From the NCBI RefSeq assembly GCF_021495345.1, contig NZ_CP099397.1:2666001-2730000 (forward strand): 64,000 nt of DNA, given 5' to 3'. A model generated the notes under the pieces. It saw only the letters and a list, made by a program, of their open reading frames with translations, was not told the DNA's origin and searched no databases. Shown here in pieces: positions 58,045-64,000 of this stretch. This stretch comes from Pseudomonas hydrolytica (GTDB lineage: Bacteria > Pseudomonadota > Gammaproteobacteria > Pseudomonadales > Pseudomonadaceae). Positions within the stretch are counted from its first letter, which is position 1, and each line of letters opens with the position of its first letter. Made by a program: the position numbers and the translations under genes.

Positions 58045-58930
58045 CGGTAGGCCGCGCCCGCAGGCCAAAGCGCCAGCCCTGCTGCATGCCCGCCGCGGCC
58101 AGCAGGATGGCCGCCACGCCGAGCCATTGCAGCGGGCTGAGCCAGTGATCGAAGGCCAGCCAGTCGACGAAGATCGCCGCCACCGGGTAGATGAACGACA
58201 GTGCGCCGGTCAGCGCCGTCGGCAGTTTCTGGATGGCGCCGTAGAGCAGCATGTACATCAGCCCGGTATGCACCACGCCCAGGGTCATCAGGCTGGCCCA
58301 GGCCGCCTCGCCCTGCGGCAGCTGATGCCCAGCCAGGGGCGCCAGCATCAGCACACCGGTCAGCAGTTGAATCAGCGCGATCAGATGCGGCGGCGTAGCG
58401 CTGAGACGTTTGACGATCAACGCCGCGACCGCATAGAGCAGCGCCGCCCCCAGCGCCAGGGCGATGCCCAGTAAATAGTTGCCGCCAGCCACCGCACCAC
58501 GACCATGGGCACCGACGATGGCCAGCATGCCGATGAAGGCCAGCGCCAGCCAACCGAGCTTGAGCCAGGTGATGCGCTCGCCGAGAAACAGCGCCGCCAG
58601 CCCCACCAGCATGAACGGCTGGACGTTGTACACCACGGTACTGACGGCGATGGATGCCTGCGCGTAGGAGGCGAACAGCAGCAGCCAGTTGCCGACAATG
58701 GCCACACCGCTGAGCACCGCCAGCAGCAATACCCGTCGCCCCAGCAGCTCGGCGCGCAGCAGGCCGAGCACGGCGCAGACCAGCAACAATGCGGCGCCGC
58801 CGATCAGGCAGCGCCAGAACACCACGTCCACCACCGCCTGGCCGGAGGCCAGCACGAACCAGCCGATGGTGCCGGAAATCAGCATCGCGGCGATCATTTC
58901 CAGCGAGCCACGCTTGAGCTTGTTGTCCAC
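58034..58930 (-). CDS. EamA/DMT-family membrane transporter
   Basis: The 298-residue protein has ten hydrophobic helices in two EamA repeats, as in RhaT/YdcZ-like exporters of amino acids or metabolites. A GTG start at 58930 is preferred because GAGGAT lies 7 bases upstream; the ATG at 58960 has no ribosome site. Its 3' end overlaps the activator gene by 11 bases on the opposite strand. It is divergent from an Lrp-type regulator that probably controls it, as is common for amino-acid exporters. Confidence 0.85.
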
Positions 58931-58996
58931 GGTTCGATCCTCGCTTTGACAGGCCTCCATTATCCGAAGGTGCAACTTTCCTCTCCATGGCGAATC

Positions 58997-59015
58997 TGAG
59001 GCAAAATCTGCCTCA
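58997..59015. promoter_or_regulatory. Candidate Lrp-type operator
   Basis: TGAGGCA-N5-TGCCTCA is a perfect inverted repeat of 7-base arms. A further half-site GGCAGATT (59031-59038) mirrors AATCTGCC (59007-59014). Both lie in the 134-base spacer of the divergent DMT and Lrp genes. Confidence 0.55.
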
Positions 59016-59064
59016 TGCCTTTTTTACAACGGCAGATTCCGGCTTTTGCCTAACGAGGCCTGCA

Positions 59065-59502
59065 ATGACCGATGAAATCGACCAGACCCTGATCGCGGCC
59101 CTGATGGAAGACTCGCGGCGCTCCCTGAAGGCCCTCGCGCAGATCAGTGGCCTGTCCTCACCCAGCGTGGCCGAGCGCCTGCGCCGCCTGGAAGAACGCG
59201 GCGTACTCAAGGGCTACCGAGTGGAAATCGATCCAAGCCACTTCGGCTATCAGCTGCAGGCCATCGTTCGCGTGCGCCCGCTGCCCGGCAAGCTGCACGA
59301 GGTGGAACGGCTGATCCAGGCCACCCCCGAGTTCACCGAATGCGACAAGGTCACAGGCGAGGACTGCTTCATCGCTCGCCTGCACGTGCGCTCGATGGAG
59401 CAACTGGACGAGGTGCTCGACCGCATCAACGGCCATGCCGAAACCAACACCGCCATCGTCAAGAAGACCTCGGTGCCCCGCCGCCTGCCCCCGATGAACT
59501 GA
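59065..59502 (+). CDS. Lrp/AsnC-family transcriptional regulator
   Basis: The 145-residue protein has an N-terminal helix-turn-helix (about residues 5-50; LKALAQISGLSSPSVAERLRRLEERG) and a C-terminal RAM effector domain (about 65-140). The ATG at 59065 follows GAGG. It probably senses an amino acid and controls the divergent DMT exporter. Only 12 bases separate it from the beta-lactamase-family gene, so these two are likely co-transcribed. Confidence 0.93.
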   Translation: MTDEIDQTLIAALMEDSRRSLKALAQISGLSSPSVAERLRRLEERGVLKGYRVEIDPSHFGYQLQAIVRVRPLPGKLHEVERLIQATPEFTECDKVTGEDCFIARLHVRSMEQLDEVLDRINGHAETNTAIVKKTSVPRRLPPMN

Positions 59503-59514
59503 CAAGGAACGATC

Positions 59515-60666
59515 ATGCACCCATCCCTTCGCCCTCTGCTCCTCGCGCTCGGCCTTTGCCTGGGCAGCCAATCGGCCTTCGCCGAGCTGCGCCAGGCAGT
59601 CGATGCCGCTGTGGAACCGATGATGCAGACCTATGCCATCCCCGGCATGGCCATCGCCATCAGCCACAAGGGCCAGCAGCATTTCTTCGAGTACGGCGTC
59701 GCCTCACGTGAAAGCGGCCAGGCCGTGGATCGCCACACCCTGTTCGAACTGGGCTCGATCAGCAAACTCTTCACCGCCACCCTCGGCGCCTACGCCGAAG
59801 CGCGCGGTACGCTGAACCTCAGCGACAACGCCAGCCAGTACCTGCCGGCGCTACAGGGCAGCGCGTTCGATCACATCAGTCTGCTGGACCTGGCCACCTA
59901 CACCCCTGGCGGCCTGCCACTGCAGTTTCCGGATGCAGTCGGCAACGAACGCCAGATGCTCGATTACTACCGCAACTGGCAGGCGGTCTACCCGCCCGGC
60001 ACGCAACGACTGTATTCCAACCCCAGTATCGGCCTGTTCGGTCACCTGGCCGCCGCCAGCCTGGCCAAGCCGTTCCAGGAACTGATGGAGCAGGACCTGC
60101 TGCCGCAACTGGGCATGCAGGAAAGCTACGTGCAGATACCGGCCGAGCAGATGACGCGCTATGCCTGGGGCTACCGCGACGACAAGGCCGTGCGGGTCAG
60201 CCCCGGCGCGCTGGATGCCGAAGCCTACGGCTTGAAATCCACTGCCGCGGACATGCTGCGCTTCATCGACGCCAACCTGCACCCGGACAAGCTGCCCGCA
60301 CCGCTGCACCAGGCCGTCAGCTCCACCCATCGCGGTTACTATCAGGTCGGCGACATGACGCAGGGCCTGGGCTGGGAGCGCTATGCCTACCCCATCAACC
60401 TGGCGAAGCTGCAAGCGGGCAACTCCGCCGAGATGGCCCTGCAACCCCAGGCGGTGGAGCGTTTCAGCGCACCCACGCCGGCCGAAGGTGACCTGCTGCT
60501 GAACAAGACCGGCTCTACCAACGGCTTCGGCGCCTACATCCTGCTGCTGCCGGCACGCGATACCGGCCTGGTGATACTCGCCAACCGCAACTACCCCAAT
60601 GCCGAGCGCATACGCCTGGCGTTGCAGTTGCTCGAGGCGCTTGGCTTACCGGCGCCTCAGGAATAG
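59515..60666 (+). CDS. Class C beta-lactamase-family serine hydrolase
   Basis: The 383-residue protein has a signal peptide (residues 1-23, ending AFA) and the full class C motif set: SISK with nucleophile Ser81, YSN with Tyr167, and KTG in NKTGSTNGFG with Lys331. Length is that of AmpC, so it is probably a periplasmic cephalosporinase. No ampR is adjacent; the gene instead follows an Lrp regulator by 12 bases. AAGGAA precedes the start. Activity on drugs cannot be judged from sequence. Confidence 0.92.
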   Translation: MHPSLRPLLLALGLCLGSQSAFAELRQAVDAAVEPMMQTYAIPGMAIAISHKGQQHFFEYGVASRESGQAVDRHTLFELGSISKLFTATLGAYAEARGTLNLSDNASQYLPALQGSAFDHISLLDLATYTPGGLPLQFPDAVGNERQMLDYYRNWQAVYPPGTQRLYSNPSIGLFGHLAAASLAKPFQELMEQDLLPQLGMQESYVQIPAEQMTRYAWGYRDDKAVRVSPGALDAEAYGLKSTAADMLRFIDANLHPDKLPAPLHQAVSSTHRGYYQVGDMTQGLGWERYAYPINLAKLQAGNSAEMALQPQAVERFSAPTPAEGDLLLNKTGSTNGFGAYILLLPARDTGLVILANRNYPNAERIRLALQLLEALGLPAPQE

Positions 60667-60741
60667 AGGCTGGAGTCGGCGTTGGCTGCGACCGACTGCC
60701 TCCGACGTGAGCGACAAACGGTCGCCAGCCGATAGCCGCCT

Positions 60742-60763
60742 GAGCCCGCTGCTGACCGGGCTC
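60742..60763 (+). other. Hairpin in the beta-lactamase/dusA spacer
   Basis: GAGCCCG (60742-60748) pairs with CGGGCTC (60757-60763); no T tract follows. It may end the beta-lactamase transcript. The rest of 60667-60895 shows nothing clear. Confidence 0.3.
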
Positions 60764-60895
60764 GATGTGAAGAGCCGGGATTTTCACTGACCCCAGACCA
60801 GCCGGCATTCTTGATAGACTATCGGCCCTTTTTGTCGCCAACGCCTACAGACCAGCCTGTCGGTGCTCGGGACAACGCCACTCAGCCGAACGTCT

Positions 60896-61891
60896 ATGCA
60901 ACCAGAGAACACCACCCGCCCCGCCCTGTCCCGCCGCTTTTCCGTGGCGCCGATGATGGATTGGACTGATCGCCACTGCCGCTTCTTCCTGCGTCAGCTG
61001 TCGCGTCACGCCCTGCTCTATACCGAGATGGTCACCACCGGCGCGCTGATCCATGGCGACCGCGAACGTTTTCTGCGTTACAGCGAATGCGAGCATCCCA
61101 TCGCCCTGCAGTTGGGCGGTAGCAACCCGCAGGATCTGGCCGCCTGCGCGAAGATGGCCGAGCAGCATGGCTACGACGAGGTAAACCTGAACGTCGGCTG
61201 CCCCAGTGATCGAGTACAGAACAACATGATCGGCGCCTGCCTGATGGGGCATCCGGCGCTGGTGGCCGACTGCGTGAAAGCCATGCGGGACGCGGTGAGC
61301 ATTCCGGTAACGGTCAAGCACCGCATCGGCATCAATGGCCGCGACAGCTATTCCGAGCTATGCGATTTCGTCGGCCAGGTGCGGGACGCCGGCTGCCGCA
61401 GCTTCACCGTGCATGCCCGTATCGCCATCCTCGAGGGGCTGTCGCCGAAGGAAAATCGCGAGATTCCGCCGCTGCGCTACGATGTGGCCGCCCAGCTCAA
61501 GCGTGACTTCCCGGATCTGGAAATCATCCTCAACGGCGGCATCAAGACGCTGGAAGAATGCGAGCAGCATCTACAGACCTTCGATGGTGTGATGCTCGGC
61601 CGCGAGGCCTACCACAACCCTTATCTGCTGGCGCAAGTGGACAACCGCCTGTTCGGCGCGGCGGCACCCAGCATCAGTCGCATGGACGCCCTGCTCGCAC
61701 TCAAGCCCTACGTCGAGCAGCACCTACGCGAAGGCGGCACCCTGCATCACGTCAGCCGCCATGTGCTCGGCCTGGCTCAGGGCTTTCCCGGCGCCCGGCG
61801 CTTTCGTCAGCTGCTGTCGGTAGACATCCACAAGGTGCAGGATCCGCTGGGGCTGCTGGATCAGGCCGCCGAATTGCTCCGCGGGCACTGA
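60896..61891 (+). CDS. dusA: tRNA-dihydrouridine synthase A
   Basis: DusA reduces U20/U20a in the tRNA D-loop using FMN and NADPH. The 331-residue barrel has the FMN-binding start [10 protein letters not shown], the catalytic Cys102 in NVGCPSDRV, and [15 protein letters not shown]. The segment before the latter reads HARIAIL rather than the HARKAWL recalled for enteric DusA; this may be a lineage variant. The ATG at 60896 is chosen by length. Its last 31 bases overlap the convergent Fur-like gene. Confidence 0.94.
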   Translation: MQPENTTRPALSRRFSVAPMMDWTDRHCRFFLRQLSRHALLYTEMVTTGALIHGDRERFLRYSECEHPIALQLGGSNPQDLAACAKMAEQHGYDEVNLNVGCPSDRVQNNMIGACLMGHPALVADCVKAMRDAVSIPVTVKHRIGINGRDSYSELCDFVGQVRDAGCRSFTVHARIAILEGLSPKENREIPPLRYDVAAQLKRDFPDLEIILNGGIKTLEECEQHLQTFDGVMLGREAYHNPYLLAQVDNRLFGAAAPSISRMDALLALKPYVEQHLREGGTLHHVSRHVLGLAQGFPGARRFRQLLSVDIHKVQDPLGLLDQAAELLRGH

Positions 61892-62190
61892 TCCGGCGCC
61901 GTCAGGCGGTAACGGCTGCGCCCGGTGGCCTGCACCATGCCGTGTTCCTCCATACGGCGCAGCACCTGCCGCACGCTGACCAGTGACAGCGGCTCGCCCG
62001 CCTCGCTCAGCTGCCGATGCAAGTCGCGGCTGGAGATTCCCTGCTCGTCGTCGGCGCCATACAGCGCCTCCACCACCTTGAGTCTCGGCATGCTGAAACG
62101 CAGCCCTGCGGCCTGCAGCCATTCGCGGCACTGACGGGTATCCGGAGCCGCGCGGCATAGTGAACGAGAGCGCTGAGTTTGGGTCGACAT
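61861..62190 (-). CDS. Truncated Fur-like winged-helix regulator
   Basis: The 109-residue protein has the Fur-family DNA-binding half ([16 protein letters not shown], then [18 protein letters not shown] at about residues 67-84) but ends before the metal-binding dimerisation domain. None of the usual Fur His-rich or CxxC metal sites is present. It may be a metal-independent regulator. It overlaps the 3' end of dusA on the other strand. The gene is in a conserved place between dusA and tal in related strains only by recall. Confidence 0.75.
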   Translation of the reverse strand: MSTQTQRSRSLCRAAPDTRQCREWLQAAGLRFSMPRLKVVEALYGADDEQGISSRDLHRQLSEAGEPLSLVSVRQVLRRMEEHGMVQATGRSRYRLTAPDQCPRSNSAA

Positions 62191-62328
62191 ATTCGGGCTC
62201 CTTGGCTGCTCATCTGAAGTCGGACTCCACCGACCTCGGCGCGTTTCACCGCACCTTCATATGTTAAGACGAACGAGCAGGCCAAAAGCGCGCCCCCAAA
62301 AGGTAAAAAATTGTCAGTGACTCGACCG

Positions 62329-62357
62329 TTGAGCGCCCGCAGCGCCTCGGGTAAGGT
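62329..62357 (+). promoter_or_regulatory. Predicted sigma-70 promoter of tal
   Basis: TTGAGC (62329-62334), 17 bases, TAAGGT (62352-62357); four of six matches in each box. It lies 30 bases before the tal ATG. Confidence 0.45.
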
Positions 62358-62386
62358 CATGCCATCTGCAACGACAAGGCCTCGTC

Positions 62387-63313
62387 ATGACCTCCAAGCT
62401 GGAACAACTCAAGCAGTTCACCACCGTGGTCGCCGATACCGGTGATCTCGACGCCATCGCCCGGCTCAAGCCGGTGGATGCCACCACCAATCCCTCCCTG
62501 CTGCTCAAGGCCGCATCGCTGCCGGGCTACGCCGATCTTCTGAAACAGGCCGTCAGCGCCGGCAAGGGTGATCCGGGTCTGGCCTGCGACCACTTCGCCG
62601 TTGCCGTTGGCCAGGAGATTCTCAAGGTCATTCCCGGGCGCATTTCCACCGAGGTGGATGCCCGCCTGTCGTTCGATACCGGCGCCACCCTGCTGCGCGC
62701 CGAGCGTCTGGTCGGCCTCTATGAGCAGGCCGGCATCGGCCGCGAACGGGTGCTGATCAAGATCGCCTCGACCTGGGAAGGCATTCGCGCTGCCGAGCAG
62801 CTGGAAAAATCCGGCGTGCAGACCAACCTCACCCTGCTTTTCTCCTTCGCCCAGGCGCAAGCGTGCGCCGATGCCGGCGTATTCCTCATCTCGCCTTTCG
62901 TCGGCCGCATCTACGACTGGTACAAGAAAACCGAGAGCCGTGACTTTGTCGGCAGCGAAGATCCGGGCGTGCAGTCGGTCAGCCGTATCTACGACTACTA
63001 CAAGGCCAACGGTTACGACACCGTGGTGATGGGAGCGAGCTTCCGCAACCTCGGCCAGATCGAAGCGCTGGCCGGCTGCGATCGCCTGACCATCAGCCCT
63101 GAACTGCTGCAGAAGCTGGCCGAGGATGAGGGCGAACTGAGCCGCAAGCTTGCTCCGGGCGGCGCTGGCGAAGCTCGTCAGACGCTGGACGAAAGCGCCT
63201 TCCGTTGGGCGTTGAACGAAGATGCGATGGCCACCGAGAAACTGGCCGAGGGCATCCGCCTGTTCGCCCGTGACCAGGAAAAGCTCGAGGCACTGCTGGC
63301 CGCCAAGGCCTGA
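62387..63313 (+). CDS. tal: Transaldolase
   Basis: Transaldolase moves a dihydroxyacetone unit between sugar phosphates in the non-oxidative pentose-phosphate pathway. The 308-residue TalB-type protein has [10 protein letters not shown] near residue 31, the Schiff-base Lys125 in [11 protein letters not shown] and [16 protein letters not shown] precedes the start. A terminator follows. Confidence 0.96.
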   Translation: MTSKLEQLKQFTTVVADTGDLDAIARLKPVDATTNPSLLLKAASLPGYADLLKQAVSAGKGDPGLACDHFAVAVGQEILKVIPGRISTEVDARLSFDTGATLLRAERLVGLYEQAGIGRERVLIKIASTWEGIRAAEQLEKSGVQTNLTLLFSFAQAQACADAGVFLISPFVGRIYDWYKKTESRDFVGSEDPGVQSVSRIYDYYKANGYDTVVMGASFRNLGQIEALAGCDRLTISPELLQKLAEDEGELSRKLAPGGAGEARQTLDESAFRWALNEDAMATEKLAEGIRLFARDQEKLEALLAAKA

Positions 63314-63315
63314 AC

Positions 63316-63351
63316 AAAAAAAGGGGGCGCCAGCCAAGCTGACGCCCCTTT
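63316..63351 (+). terminator. Terminator after tal
   Basis: AAGGGGGCG...AGC (from 63321) pairs imperfectly with GCTGACGCCCCTT (to 63350), with one mismatched bulge. A strong A tract lies before the stem and TTT after. Confidence 0.7.
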
Positions 63352-63372
63352 CGAATACTACGAGATCAATAC

Positions 63373-63433
63373 GTAGGGTGCGCCGTGCGCACCTGAGGCT
63401 TTCTTTGAATCAGTCGGTGCGCACAGCGCACCC
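63373..63433. repeat. Inverted repeat of the GTAGGGTGCGCCGTGCGCACC family
   Basis: GGGTGCGCCGTGCGCACC (63376-63393) and GGTGCGCACAGCGCACCC (63416-63433) are inverted copies with 17 of 18 matching. It lies between the convergent tal and rssC genes. Confidence 0.8.
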
Positions 63434-63451
63434 GACGGAAAACCAGGGAGG

Positions 63452-63946
63452 TCAGTGCCGCTCGAGCGCACTGACCAGATCATGGAAGGCCTCGCGGTTG
63501 GAGTCGTTCAACCCCATCAGGATACGGTGCGCTTCCAGCACCTTGGCCTTGACCACTTCCTCGTTCTGATCCTGCGATGGCAGGTCGTCCAGTGCTTCCG
63601 GGCAGGGAATCGGACGATCGACGATATTGAACACCTGATCGAAACCCATCGACTGCAGCAGGCGGGTGATATCGTCGTGCGTGGTCACCACGGTCGGCAA
63701 CAGGCCCACCTTCTGCCGCGAAAGAATGGACAGTTTGGCCAGCAGACCCAGGGTGGTGCTGTCGATGCTGCGGGTTTCGGTCAGGTCGATGACGATGGCC
63801 GAAAAATTCAACGCGGTGAAAATCTTCTCAATCGTGGCATCCAGCGCCGAACACAGCGTCAGACGGACTTCGCCGACGAATTTCAGGACGAATGTGCCAT
63901 CCTGCTCGGCGAATTGGATGCGACCGGGGCTCATCCCAGGGTTCAT
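63452..63946 (-). CDS. rssC: STAS-domain anti-sigma factor antagonist RssC
   Basis: The 164-residue protein has an STAS domain (about residues 10-110) with the phosphorylatable Ser in TRSIDSTTLGLL (Ser near 63). A C-terminal extension follows with a helical region (EEVVKAKVLEAHRILMGL). By gene order after tal and rssB it matches P. aeruginosa RssC (recalled, PA2797), whose partner RssB is a response regulator with a PP2C phosphatase. The start overlaps the rssB stop codon (ATGA). Confidence 0.88.
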   Translation of the reverse strand: MNPGMSPGRIQFAEQDGTFVLKFVGEVRLTLCSALDATIEKIFTALNFSAIVIDLTETRSIDSTTLGLLAKLSILSRQKVGLLPTVVTTHDDITRLLQSMGFDQVFNIVDRPIPCPEALDDLPSQDQNEEVVKAKVLEAHRILMGLNDSNREAFHDLVSALERH

Positions 63947-64000
63947 GCAAGGTTCCTGCTCAACACCAGCAAGGCAATATCATCCGGCATCTCACCCAGA
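63943..64000 (-). CDS. rssB: RssB-like response regulator, last codons (partial)
   Basis: The last 18 complete codons before TGA (63945-63943) read LGEMPDDIALLVLSRNLA, the ending of a PP2C/SpoIIE-type phosphatase (DDIALLV). The remainder lies outside the window. With the adjacent STAS gene, this is the rssB-rssC pair. Confidence 0.7.
   Translation of the reverse strand, partial: LGEMPDDIALLVLSRNLA

Noticed and set aside
60805..60830. GATAGACTATC palindrome upstream of dusA as an operator
   Set aside because: Short near-palindrome overlapping a likely -10 region; no regulator or second copy to support it.

Overview
The window is Pseudomonas chromosome, GC-rich and almost wholly coding. Protein sequences and gene order match the conserved Pseudomonas backbone, and the GTAGCCCGGATGCAATCCGGGG-type and GTAGGGTGGGC-type dispersed repeats suggest the P. 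mendocina/oleovorans/alcaliphila lineage. That lineage assignment is an inference from memory and was not computed. There is no prophage, insertion sequence or CRISPR array. About 50 protein genes and three tRNAs are annotated. No intergenic stretch exceeds 300 bases.

Layout. 1-3.5 kb: PEP synthase ppsA, with its regulatory kinase/phosphatase ppsR divergent to it. 3.5-10.5 kb: a methylcitrate-cycle operon on the minus strand (GntR/FCD regulator, prpB, prpC, acnD, prpF). It has a promoter flanked by two copies of an ATTGTCGAC operator and is interrupted by REP-like repeats. 10.7-13.8 kb: a retropepsin-like protease, a membrane protein with an inactive transglutaminase domain, and an ATP-grasp ligase; this three-gene system is poorly understood. 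14-15.9 kb: a phosphotransferase-fold protein and an SDR. 16.1-25.7 kb: a small membrane protein, a TSUP permease, nudC, fimL, a dienoyl-CoA isomerase-like protein, lysine decarboxylase ldcA, dnaQ, rnhA and a methyltransferase. 25.8-37.3 kb: gloB, mltD, an HDOD protein and the five-gene NppA1A2BCD-type peptide ABC transporter. 37.3-42.3 kb: fabI, a phospholipase-D-fold lipoprotein, ppiD and hupB. 42.4-49.9 kb: the protein quality-control block lon, clpX, clpP, tig, then tRNA-Leu/His/Arg and folD.

50-58 kb: a GlpSTPQUV-type glycerol ABC transporter operon on the minus strand, with a divergent AcoR-type sigma-54 activator gene. Between them lie a near-perfect -24/-12 promoter and a cluster of TGAACA repeats, which together make a complete regulatory circuit. 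The two transporter ATPases look like an asymmetric pair with one degenerate ATP site. 58-60.7 kb: a DMT exporter, an Lrp/AsnC regulator with inverted-repeat operator candidates, and a class C beta-lactamase-family gene with no ampR beside it. 60.9-64 kb: dusA, a truncated Fur-like regulator, transaldolase tal, the STAS protein rssC and the last codons of rssB.

From roughly 14 to 49.9 kb the order follows P. aeruginosa PAO1 PA1829-PA1796 (recalled). The prp block, the glycerol/AcoR block and the dusA-tal-rssC block come from elsewhere relative to that strain. The features closest to a new description are the sigma-54/TGAACA circuit with the asymmetric ABC pair, the protease/transglutaminase/ATP-grasp trio, and the Lrp-linked beta-lactamase locus. 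None is proven novel from sequence alone.
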